A stretch of DNA of 64,000 nt from positions 1 through 64,000 of the forward strand of contig FWWN02000169.1 in the NCBI GenBank assembly GCA_900175165.2, given 5' to 3'. The position numbers were made by a program, and so were the translations under genes. This DNA is from Rhizomucor pusillus. Taxonomy: Eukaryota; Mucoromycota; Mucoromycetes; Mucorales; Lichtheimiaceae. The notes under the pieces were generated by a model that saw only the letters and a program-made list of their open reading frames with translations, did not search any database and was not told where the DNA came from. Positions 11,351-21,671 of the stretch are shown here, piece by piece (within the stretch, counting starts at the first letter, position 1; the number at the start of each line of letters is the position of its first letter).

Positions 11351-14300
11351 ATGAGTACAACGACCGTCCCCCTTCACGCCTCTCCAGTCGAGGTCGTTTC
11401 AGCAGGAGGCTACGGTCTGCGAAAGCAAAATCTAACTCTCGACGACATCAAATCGGACTCAATCTCGACGATTGCCGAGAAACATTGGAGTGGCAAAAAA
11501 ATCCAATGGAGTGCCAAAACGGTCGAAACGATCGTAGAAAAGGAATTGAAGCCAAATCAATATGATCCGCGTAAACTCATGCTCCTGGAATACACGCAAT
11601 ACTTAGAAAAGGTGAACAAGAAACAAAACCTCGCGTCAGATTTACGTTTGCAACGGCTGACACAGAGTGCACGATCGCGCGTATGTAGTATCTTTGGCCT
11701 TACTTTGACGCGGAAAAGACGACCCTCAACCACATTCTTTCGATATGTCTTTTGATGAATGAAAAGTTTCGTCAGCGCGTACCTTCCTGGGGTAATTCAA
11801 CGATGATTTCCCTTCAGAACCATTTCTAAACGAGGACATCGCATTTTAGATATTTTCCAAGAAGATGCCGACAAGTTTACAGCCTTCTTTCGACGTGCCA
11901 TCCGACTTGTTGTTCCACCAGAATGCGATGACCTCAGTCTCGATGTGCGACGCCATGTCCTGACGTTCTTGATTCATGCTTTCCAAAGTTTGGAGAATGG
12001 ACTTGTCCGCCGCGAATGCTTAAAGTAACGTATTCCACCCTTTACTCTGTCTGCATCGTATACCAATCATTTGCTAACGGACAATCTGCAGACTAGTAAC
12101 CATTGCTATTTGGTCCAATTTTGCCCAGGAGTCGCGAAGAGAAAGTATAATGAATGAATACGTAAATCTACGTAAATTGTGGAACTCGGCCAACAAAAAA
12201 TACGACAATGCAGGCACGTTGAATGAGGATACAATACTTTAATCTATCAAAATTCTAACTTTATACACAGATGAGGAGACGAAGGAACACCTTGCATTTG
12301 AAAGATCGTGGTTAAGTCAGCTGATTAAAAACTTTATCGAACTCGTATATGAAATACCTCAAGATGGAGAAGGTACAAAACTCAAAAATGGATGCGACGA
12401 ACAAACGACCAAATTTATAACCAGAAAAAATATATGTCTAGTCGATGAGCAACTTATTCGATACTGTGAGCGATTTTTGGAGTTCGTTATCGACCTCGAA
12501 GCACAGTTGCCTACACGACGATTTTCCAATGCTCTGCTGGATGATCATCAGGTCATTGTACTTTGCAGAATGGCTCCCTTCATGCAACGGGTATCAAAAG
12601 ATGTCGATTTGATGAAGCAACTGTTGGATAATCTCGCATTCTACGCAAAATTTGAAATCAACGACCAGACCGGTTTAGCGTTAACAGATGTCGACATGAC
12701 CGAAGCACACTCTGAACGACTGATCAAACTGCAGCACGTCGCATTCCGTCAATTTAGGGAAGAACTACCTGAATTACCGCTTGCGAATCTCGGATCAATA
12801 GAAACGCGAGAGGATTTGTTGTGGCACCTTGATCCGTTATCAACTGAGACACTCAGCAGACTTTGCGATGCTGTTGATATCCGAAGCGAGCCAGTCGTTG
12901 AATATGTGGCGGATAAAGTCGACAAGAAGCAATTCCTGCTTGAGAATCTGATTGCTAGATATGAAAAGCGAATAAGCCAAATTGAGCGCATAAATGCTAT
13001 GCCACTCTATCCAGACGAGGTAAATGGATTGTGCATATATTTTTCAATGATTCGAAAACTTTTCAGACTAAATGTTGTCTCTTCAAGGCTACATTGTTTA
13101 ACGATGCACTTGTACAAAGTCAATTCTATGTTGGCGATCGTCCCCTTGCTTTACCAAAACTCAACTTGCAGTTCCTGACGATTCACGACTATTTGCTGCG
13201 AAATTTCACGTTATTCCGCCTGGAAAGCAGCTATGAAATACGACAAGATATCGAAGATGCCGTCAAACGATTATCACCTCGCCTTACATTCCCTGACCGT
13301 AAGACCGACTTTGCAGGCTGGGCCAGAATGGCAATTCCTGTTGAAGGAGTCAGCGTCGTCGATGTTGGTCAGGCTCAATTGGGCCAAGACCGCCCGTCAC
13401 ACGTCAAAGCAGATATCACTTTTGATATTGGAAGATATGCCGATACTATTCGCAAAGAATGGGACAGCCTGCGTAGACACGATGTCTTGTTTCTTTTGAC
13501 GATTGAAGCAAAGGAAGAAACGTCTGAGCGATATACCGGTCGTGTTGATTTCAAGACGCATTATGGTATCAAATACGTCCGCGGCTGCGAACTCGAAGAC
13601 ATTTTGGGTAGCGACGGTCGACCGCTAGATGAAACCCGGAAACCAACGGTCGAGGATAGCCGCGAGAAGTTGATAGGAACCCGGCGAACATTGCGGGTAT
13701 TGCTTGATCCAAATCAATACAAAAAGGATATGGAAAATTTCCACACAAGAAAATCAGAAGATGTGCACGAGACATTCAATGTACTTGTACGACGCAAACC
13801 TCAAGTATGTCTATTTATCTCTACCGGTGGAATGATCATCCCAGTCTTTGAAGATATTAACGATATTTTGTATAGGAGAATAACTTTAAGGCCGTTCTCG
13901 AAACGATTCGAGATCTGATGCAGAGCGAACTCGTCGTACCTGACTGGTTACAGAAAGTCTTCCTGGGATATGGCGATCCAAGCAGCGCGCACTACTCGAA
14001 AATGCCCAACCAGTTTCAGAAAATGAACTTTAGAGATACTTTCCTAGATTGGGATCATGTCAAGGAAAGTTTCCCGGGTAAAACTGTCGAACCTGCCGAT
14101 GGAACGGAGGCTCCGGTTCAGCCACCGTATCAAATCGAATTTGTGAGGGAAGATGTACAAATCCATGAAAAGCCCAAAAAGAAGAGCAAGAAAAACAACG
14201 CTGCTGCAGTTCCGTCAAAAGAGATTGTCAAAGTCTCATCCTATCGAGTGCCAAACATGGGCCCTTATCCGCAAGATGTTCCCAAGCAAAATCACATCCG

Positions 14301-16515
14301 CTTTACGCCTGTGCAAGGTACAGATTAGCCTGCAATGTGAATTTTACAGCAGTGTATGCTAAACTCATCCATGCTTAACAGTGGAGGCTATTCGTTCTGG
14401 AATGAATCATGGGTTGACCATGGTCGTTGGACCTCCCGGTACAGGCAAAACCGATGTCACCGTTCAAACTATCGCCAACTTGTATCATAATTATCCTAAT
14501 CAACACACACTCATTGTTACTCACAGCAATCAAGCGCTCAATCAAATATTTGAAAAAATCATGGAACTTGGTGAGTCATTTCAAATATGAGTTCATAGTT
14601 TCGATTATATTTCTTACAATTATGTGACTATGTAGACATTGATCCGCGCCATCTAGTTCGATTGGGTCACGGCGAAGAAGAATTGAATACTGAGCTGAGC
14701 TTCAGCAAATATGGTCGCGTCAGTTCCTTCTTGGAACGACGTCTCGTGTTGCTGCAAGAAGTTGATAGACTTGCTCAATCGCTGGGTATCCCGGGCGAAC
14801 ACGGAGCTACCTGCGAGACAGCAGGATACTTTTTCCGTTATCATGTCATGACTCTTTGGGAGCCATATATAGAGCGAGCACAGGGCGGCACCGTACAAGA
14901 AATCCGCGGCTACTTCCCATTCGCCTACTTCTTCTCCAATGCTCCCAAACCTGTATTCACTGATGATATGAATGCAGAACAGGCACTGGATGCCGCTCAA
15001 GGATGCTTTAGACATTTGAAGAAGATATTTGATGAACTCGAAGAAATTCAGGCATTTGAGCTGCTGCGTTCAAGCTATGATCGTGGTAACTACCTTGTAA
15101 CCAAGGAGGCCAAAATTATTGCCATGACTTGCACACACGCTGCCCTCAAGGTAAATATGAAAACATGGTCATCATTGTATTTATGCATCTCTAAACATTT
15201 ATTCTGTAAGCGACGGGAACTGGTCAATCTGAGGTTCAGATATGACAACGTAATTATGGAGGAGGCAGCACAGATCCTGGAAGTGGAGACCTTCATCCCG
15301 CTGTTGTTGCAAGAGCCTGAAGAAGGCGAGAGCCGGCTGAAACGTGTCGTTTTGATTGGCGACCACAACCAACTTCCTCCTGTTGTTCGAAACATTGCAT
15401 TCCAACAATATGGTAACATGGAACAAAGTTTATTCACGCGCTTCGTGCGTTTGGGAGTGCCGACGTTGCAACTGGATGCTCAGGTAAGTAACCATCCTTT
15501 TTTGCTGCTTGGCTATGGTGTGCGTGCCTAACGAATAAACTCCGCGTATTAGGGTCGTTCAAGGTCGTCCATTGCAGATCTTTACAGTTGGAAATATGGT
15601 CACTTGGATGATTTGCCTGTTATCAAATCTACAGAAGCATTCCAGCACGCCAATGCCGGCTTCACTTTTGAATACCAGCTGATTGACGTCGGCAAATATC
15701 AAGGCAAAGGCGAGACTGAGCCTGTCCCATACTTCTATCAGAACCTGGGTGAAGCTGAATACGTGGTCGCCGTTTATCAGTACATGCGACTTATTGGGTG
15801 AGTCCTTTGAATCCTAAGGATTCAGTGCATGTATTGACACATACTTTTGACAGATATCCTGCAGAGAAGATCTCTATTTTGACAACATACAATGGCCAAA
15901 AAGCTCTGATCAACGATGTCTTGGAACGACGGTGTTCGTGGAATCCATTTTTCGGCAAACCTGGAGCCGTCGCTACAGTGGATCAGTACCAGGGCCAGCA
16001 AAATGATTGTAAGCGCAAGGCAAGTTTATTGTTATGAAATTATTTACTAATCGTTTCTACATTAGACATTTTGCTCTCTCTGGTGCGCACAAAGGCTGTG
16101 GGTCACATTCGCGATGTCCGTCGACTTATCGTCGCAGTATCTCGAGCACGTCTTGGCTTATACATCTTCTGCCGCAAGGATTTGTTTGAAAACTGTTACG
16201 AGCTTAGCCCTGTATTTGAGAAACTGCTCGAACGTCCAACGAAGCTGAGTTTACGACCCAACGAAAACTATCCAACTACGCGAAAGGTAATGAAAAGGAT
16301 GCACTGGTCAGATCTATGAATACATGTATTTACTTTCTGCCATTTAGCTTGATGACCACTCGGAGGCGGAAACCATGGAGGACGTTGAAGAAATGGGTAA
16401 AATAGTCTTCAAGTTGAGTCAGGAGCAACTGGAGGCAATGCAAGAAGAGGCTGCAGCGTTGCAGGCAGAGCAAGAGAAAGAACAGCAAGATGAAACTATG
16501 GAGACAGACGAATAG
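11351..16515 (+). CDS. AQR: Aquarius-type RNA helicase, intron-binding spliceosome subunit
   Basis: Fifteen exons: 11351-11611, 11689-11791, 11850-12024, 12092-12213, 12271-12372, 12442-13019, 13088-13804, 13876-14317, 14382-14570, 14636-15150, 15211-15483, 15553-15797, 15854-16008, 16066-16286 and 16348-16515. They total 1421 residues in frame. The N-terminal half is the Aquarius armadillo-like region; signatures include [30 protein letters not shown], and [17 protein letters not shown]. The SF1 helicase core follows: Walker [19 protein letters not shown] in place of a classical DEAD box, [10 protein letters not shown], and the C-terminal motifs [18 protein letters not shown] and [11 protein letters not shown]. 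Aquarius binds the intron upstream of the branch site. The fourth intron (12214-12270) begins GCACGT, a GC-AG intron: the only nearby GT donor would bring in a stop. The C-terminus is a Glu/Gln-rich helix, shorter than in animals. Confidence 0.96.
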
Positions 16516-16705
16516 AAGACATCATGTTATAATTAAAGCATTTGTTTTGCATTTCACGATAAAGGTTCTCTTTACATATGCATTGAGCTTTGTATCACAG
16601 GTATCTGGTTTGACTTGCAACATCGGCGACACGTGAGTTTTATTCATCTTCAAAGTCAAATACTATGATGCGACAGGTAATAGAGATTTCCCATCGTTTA
16701 AGGTT

Positions 16706-17854
16706 TTACAAGCTGCCATCTAATTCGGTGGGAGCGCGTATTCGAGCTGATGCATGGCTAAATGACGAGTCAGAACAACTCGATGCTGAGGAAGATATAT
16801 TTGAAGGTCTAGCGACATTTGAAATTGAATGTCTGTGAGAACGGCGATGGTGATATTCATGTTGTTGATGTTGTTGCTGTTGCTGCTGCTGTGGTTGGTT
16901 CGATGATGTGGAGGACGACGCCGACGACGACGCTGTGATATTTTGTTGGTGTGATGAATGTCGTGAATATTGTGGAGGATCTGGAGGCGGAGGTGGTCGA
17001 AGCAATGATGGAAGAGGAGTAGTATGAATTCCCTGTTGCTCCCGCTGCTGTTGCTGTTGGTATCGATCCCTTTCATTTTCTCGATCTTGTGCTTGTGCCT
17101 GCCCTCGATGTTGTTGAGCATTTGAATGCAATTGTTGATGGTGATTACGCTGCCGCTGCGACGGCTCTTGGGGTGGCTCTTGGTGTTCTTGCATAAACTG
17201 CGAATCCTGGTGCGCAGGTGGATCGGAAGATGGCTGTGAGTCTCCCTTTTTCCACGCAATTAAGTCCCAATGCTGCTCCTTTAGGAGATATTGATGTAAT
17301 GTTTGAGCACTAGGCACGACGTATCCAGGCCGCATGCGCCGGAGAAAATCGGCCATGTAAGGGTTCTCTACGACTTTCATAGGTATATCTGCTGAGAACA
17401 ATGCACGCGCGAGGTGGTAGTCGAGAACAGATTGCGTCCGCGGCTGAGGTGCATCCAGATCATCGCCATTTTCGTTTGTGGTATACATGGTCGGCGTATC
17501 ACGAGGAGGCGTACTTGACAGACCATGAAGGGTGCTTATCGTTGCTGAATAAGCGAGGTGACCGTTACTTGTTGTAGCTGCGTACGATGGCGGCGGGCGC
17601 GGCGATTGCCTGCTGTACTTTGCCGCTGCAGCCATGGCTGTATTGGGGATATTTGCTCTAGCTTCTTCTTTCTGCAGCAACTCGGCGCGTATGTTCTCTG
17701 GAATAGCCGTGCATTTCCGCAACAAATGTTGGTGTAAGCGCGTTACGCCGCTAACTTGCTGATGGCCGCAATACTTGCATTCGGCTTTACGTCTGCCGCC
17801 TTCGTTCTCGGAAATCTCGAAATACTGCCAGATTTCGCTTTGAGGTCGAGGCAT
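16706..17854 (-). CDS. BED zinc-finger protein derived from a hAT transposase, catalytic part missing
   Basis: Single exon, 382 codons, ATG at 17854. Residues about 5-55 form a BED-type finger (IWQYFEIS...CKYCGH...HQHLLRKC), a DNA-binding module typical of hAT transposases. Residues about 135-195 (LDYHLARALFSADIPMKVVE, FLRRMRPGYVVPSAQTLHQYLL) match the segment that in hAT transposases follows the BED finger and precedes the DDE core. No DDE residues or C-terminal hAT dimerisation domain follow. Instead the protein turns into about 180 residues of Gln, His, Ser and Pro runs. No terminal inverted repeats are evident and the frame is intact. This looks like a host-recruited DNA-binding protein rather than a live element, probably a transcriptional regulator. 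It is convergent with Aquarius and head-to-head (229 bp) with the PITH gene. Confidence 0.8.
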   Translation of the reverse strand: MPRPQSEIWQYFEISENEGGRRKAECKYCGHQQVSGVTRLHQHLLRKCTAIPENIRAELLQKEEARANIPNTAMAAAAKYSRQSPRPPPSYAATTSNGHLAYSATISTLHGLSSTPPRDTPTMYTTNENGDDLDAPQPRTQSVLDYHLARALFSADIPMKVVENPYMADFLRRMRPGYVVPSAQTLHQYLLKEQHWDLIAWKKGDSQPSSDPPAHQDSQFMQEHQEPPQEPSQRQRNHHQQLHSNAQQHRGQAQAQDRENERDRYQQQQQREQQGIHTTPLPSLLRPPPPPDPPQYSRHSSHQQNITASSSASSSTSSNQPQQQQQQQHQQHEYHHRRSHRHSISNVARPSNISSSASSCSDSSFSHASARIRAPTELDGSL

Positions 17855-18083
17855 CGTTTTGAAAAAACTGTTTCAGGGTGTCATTTTAAACAATGATTCA
17901 CACAACGGACTTCTGCCTGGAGTATTGTGGAGAACAAGAAAGTGACCCAAACGGATACATACGCTGCGCTTTTGGGGGTTTTTTTTTTCTTTTAAATCAG
18001 ATTACAAGAAGAAGAAAAGCACCGCACACACACACCGAGTCCCTTTCCTTCTTTTTTTTTCTGAACTTTCCAATAGCATAATA

Positions 18084-19074
18084 ATGAGTCACCACTGCCA
18101 CGACGAACATTGCGACCATGACCACGAAGACTTGCCAGAGTCTGGCGAACAAATGCTGTTATATTCCAAGATCGATCGAGACAATGTTCGGTGCCTGAAC
18201 GAAGCCGAGCCTGGAATGGGCAAGAGTGTTATTAAACCTTGGAATGAACGCTTTGACAACTCCAAAGTAAGATAGATTATAGACTTTGGAGATATATCAA
18301 CACTTACACAGCAAACAAGTTTGTCGAAAGTGATGCAGACGAGCAGTTGATCTTATATGTACCGTAAATATCTGGAGAATTCATGCAAGAAAGGAGAACA
18401 CGCTGACGAAGCCCATGTTTGAAAACAGATTCATAGGAAGTGTGAAGTTACGATCCATATGCTTACGCACGGATCGAGGAGATTCCGCTCCGTCGACTAT
18501 GAAAGTGTTAGTTAATCTGCAGGAAACATATACACAACTACTGCGATAACTGATTGAAATATGGAAAGGTTCATCAATCGTGACGATATTGACTTCGACG
18601 CGGCAGAAAGCTACACGCCAGCTCAGACATTTGAGCTGGTGCGTGGATCAGATGATGTAGTTGAATATGGTACCAGGTAGTATCTAGTTAGGTGCCTAAA
18701 CATTTTGGATAAGATTTTTAATTTTGCAATTCTCGGTCATATGTAGAATAACCAAATTTTCGGGTGTTCGAAACATTACATTGTATTTCCCGGAGAATTT
18801 CGGAGAGGATGTGAGCACTATACGCTTTGTAGGTTTTAAAGGAGAATGGAGCGAAGCAAGTATACATTGAGTCTGGATATACTCTAAATGTAGCATCTAA
18901 CAATAGTTCTTCTAGATCAAGCGGGATCCTATAATTACAGGTACAGCTGATGTAAGACAGAGTACATGGTAAAGATGTACTAACTAGGTAACTGCAGTAT
19001 ACGAGGCAAACGCAAACCCGGCAGATCACAAGGTGCCTGGAGCAGAGAATAAAATGCATCATTCTATTCAATAA
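18084..19074 (+). CDS. PITH-domain protein (PITHD1/TXNL1 C-terminal type)
   Basis: Seven exons: 18084-18266, 18320-18363, 18429-18506, 18569-18676, 18747-18855, 18916-18940 and 18998-19074. They join to 207 residues, almost entirely one PITH domain, the proteasome-interacting module also found at the C-terminus of thioredoxin-like 1. The start is His/Asp rich (MSHHCHDEHCDHDHED), a possible metal-binding patch common in stand-alone PITH proteins. Core motifs include KPWNERFDNSK, ESDADEQLIL, the GSVKLRSICLR strand, RNITLYFPENFGED, VGFKGEWSE, and the terminal ANANPADHKVPG. Intron 5 (18856-18915) starts GCAAGT: reading it as a GC-AG intron keeps the conserved KRDPIIT strand in frame, while the nearby GTATAC donor breaks it. 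There is no thioredoxin domain. It shares a 229-bp divergent promoter region with the BED gene. Confidence 0.9.
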
Positions 19075-19261
19075 AGTTCGCGTTACAAGTTATACTCGAA
19101 CAAAACACACTGAAATGCTGATATGTTCAACTGGAGACTTCGGTTCCGAGGAAATTTCTGTCCCTCATTCGTTCAGTTAAAAATGACTAATGGATGATTC
19201 ATTAAGCTACATGTTATTTCCCAAATGTTCATTGACATCCGTATGTAGTTTATTTTTAGTA

Positions 19262-20026
19262 TCATATCCGTAACCATGCTGGGACAACGGATTGGTAGAT
19301 TTGTGCATAATCATGCCGAAGTGGTATCTTTCTAGTTTGACGTCCGATTGCAAGCATGCCAGAGAAAGTAAAGGAACCGATCAAGACTGCAGCCATGAGG
19401 CAGGATGGTCCAACGGGCTTTTTGCTTTTTGGTTTAAAGGTACGTCGCACAGCAGCCGGCATGCCACCCACGAGGTGGTACGCCACCGTGCCGATCAATA
19501 TACTATGCAGACCATATGTTACGACGGGATAATTCTGTAGTCCCCATGCAATGTGACTAAAGTCGACCATGCTGGAGTCACCAAAGTATTTCCGTGGCAG
19601 GGAACGGACCAAGTCAAAGTGAAGGTAGAGTGCAGGACCTATCAGGTACCCTACTGCTCGGTGGTACGGAAAGAGTACCGCGTTGTTATTGTTGATGCCT
19701 TCGCTTTGAACAGTGTTACTACTGCTTCTGCCCTCCTCGTTATTCTTCTTGTTCTTCTGGCTGCGATCCCAGCACCAGCGAATGCCTGCCTTGCCGAGAC
19801 CGGAAGCAACGTGCACGATTACGGAACCTGTCACCAGTAATCCCTCGGTGTGTTCGTCTTGGTATACGGGACGACCCAGTAACAGTAAGCGATTGGATGC
19901 CTCGGGCCCGCCGAACGTCGCAGCCGCCACTTGAACTCCATGTATTATGAGGAACGACGAAAAGATTACAGCTGACGCAGATTGAATGGTCGTTAATGTG
20001 CCGTAGACTTTGGCGAGAGTGGGCAT
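19262..20026 (-). CDS. MCP1: Mcp1-like mitochondrial outer-membrane protein (DUF1691 type)
   Basis: Single exon. I use the ATG at 20026 (254 residues); upstream in-frame codons reach only a GTG. It has five hydrophobic segments: around TIQSASAVIFSSFLIIHGVQ, the GLLVTGSVIVHVASGLGKAG segment, HRAVGYLIGPALYLHFDLVR, GLHSILIGTVAYHLVGG and AAVLIGSFTFSGMLAIGR. Conserved His residues sit in or next to several of them. This matches yeast Mcp1, which suppresses ERMES and Mdm10 defects and acts with Vps13 in lipid supply to mitochondria. An insertion of charged and Asn-rich residues lies between TM2 and TM3. The 3' end is convergent with the PITH gene, only 187 bp away. Confidence 0.8.
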   Translation of the reverse strand: MPTLAKVYGTLTTIQSASAVIFSSFLIIHGVQVAAATFGGPEASNRLLLLGRPVYQDEHTEGLLVTGSVIVHVASGLGKAGIRWCWDRSQKNKKNNEEGRSSSNTVQSEGINNNNAVLFPYHRAVGYLIGPALYLHFDLVRSLPRKYFGDSSMVDFSHIAWGLQNYPVVTYGLHSILIGTVAYHLVGGMPAAVRRTFKPKSKKPVGPSCLMAAVLIGSFTFSGMLAIGRQTRKIPLRHDYAQIYQSVVPAWLRI

Positions 20027-20401
20027 GGCGGAAAGGTCTGTGTGGATCACCCGAGTTGAGGGACTCTATGCATTTTGTGAAATTGCTCAAATTCTACTCT
20101 GGGGGGGGGGTCCTAAAATGTCTTGGCTCAGGATCGAGTTCGATGATAAAATGGTTCATGCTACTTACAGCCCAACACAAAAGATGTTGCCAAGTCCTTG
20201 ATGGCCTCGTCGCAAGCTGGCAGGTCTGGAATTTAGCAACCCCGTATCCATGTACAATCTCATTATCCTTCTTATGTTCATGCATCCAACGATATCACGT
20301 CCGAATATCTAGTTCAGTGGAACCTGTTGATACACAATATTAAGATTCTCAAGTAAGTATATTACATACCACATTTCCTCCATTATGATTAACGCATTGC
20401 T

Positions 20402-20755
20402 TCAATGCATACACATCGTTTCCTGAAGAAGAGAATGTTAGAAATTGAACGGTATATACCAACAACTGAGAAAATTTACCTGTTGTCGCGCGTTCAGACA
20501 TTCACTGAAGGGATGCAGCAAGTTCCTGTCATCATCTGTGCAAGCTAATATTTTGTGGCCTCTTCCACCAGAGTCAGTGACCCTCCTATATCTTCTTTTC
20601 CTACACATTTCAAGCAACAAAACTTAGAACTATGGCTACGACTGTTCATTCAAACACTTGCCTGTGATCGCAAGTAAATTCGCCTGGATTGCGATATTGA
20701 ACCAAGTCGTGATCATCAAAAGGGCACACAGAGCTAGTCTTAAATTCATCGACAT
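20402..20755 (-). CDS. Possible small secreted cysteine-containing protein
   Basis: A tentative three-exon model (20755-20643, 20600-20480, 20422-20402) gives about 85 residues. The start (ATG at 20749 or 20755) is followed by a good signal-peptide-like stretch, MNLRLALCALLMITTWFN, ending with IQA before a polar region. The mature part has four cysteines (around GKCLNEQ, ILACTDDD, FSECLNA and the final MCMH) in a basic, short chain. Against it: the first intron would be only 42 nt with a weak GTCGTA donor, and no family is recognised. It is flanked by otherwise empty DNA. Small secreted proteins of this type evolve fast, so lack of recognition is not strong evidence either way. Confidence 0.35.
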
Positions 20756-21671
20756 ATATAACCAGTGCATGATGGCAGAGACTCTTGATAAATTCCTATA
20801 TATGAAACGCACTGGCATTCAGGGCTAGAACGCTCAACTTCAATTCCTATAGCGTACCCAATGTGGAAGAGGTGCGAAACCCCTCATGGCCTAGGTGGGC
20901 ATCACCCATGACGACTATGATTGGCCTGTCTTCTCGCTCCCAGCCCAACTCTATTGCCGAACGTCTCTCCTCTCTTCTTTGCAAACGTCTGTCCCGCTTT
21001 GTAGTCCTGTTTATGAAAAGGACGTCTGATTGCTATGCATAAGTAAGATGCCTGTTAGAAACTATAAATGCGAAGTAGGATCAAAGATTTGCCCAACGGC
21101 GTCGTTGGTGGAGTGTGCCCGAGCAACTCGTTTATGATTATAGCTTGCGTTGATTGTCGTGCAGAGCCTAGAATAGCACGATTGATGCGATGCTTGAAGT
21201 GGATATTGAACGCAAATAATCTAAACCGAGCAACATCACTTTGATGAGTATATATACAATACGATTCCTAAACCTACCGATTGCTGTGGGTGCTAAGTGC
21301 GCGAATGTACAGTACAAATTGTACAAACGTAGGCACTGTTGCTGGAGCATCTTGCAAAGCTTCGTAAGCGTCAGCTATCTGTGCTTTTCCTCTATTTTTT
21401 ATTTTCTTGTTTGTAATTCCAGTGAACCATCGATCGATGTCTAAAGAAGCTGTTGTAAATTTATATACACAGCAGACCAATTATCATATATTTTACTTAA
21501 TGGTAGTTTCTTGACAGAATTTCGACTATAGTGTCTTGTCTTTAAAAAGGATTCGTGTTCAACTGATCTTCATGTGCCGTTGCTGTTATAAATGTTTTCT
21601 TTCCTAAAGCAGATATTAACACAATTACTAAGAGACAAAAATGCAATGAAACTTACCTGGATCCACTCCTA
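20756..21671. other. Gene-poor stretch
   Basis: About 900 bp of AT-rich DNA with short frames only. I see no conserved motif, rRNA or tRNA similarity, or clear repeat. It separates two uncertain minus-strand genes and belongs to the decayed island that runs to about 27.3 kb. Confidence 0.5.

Noticed and set aside
16720..17259. 179-codon frame antisense-shifted within the BED/hAT gene
   Set aside because: It is a shadow frame of CAG/CAT-rich low-complexity coding sequence; its Asn/His/Arg runs are simply frame-shifted Gln/His/Ser runs.
20099..20112. G-run near 20100 as a telomere-like or G-quadruplex element
   Set aside because: A single homopolymer of about ten G without further G-tracts nearby; not enough for a supported structure.
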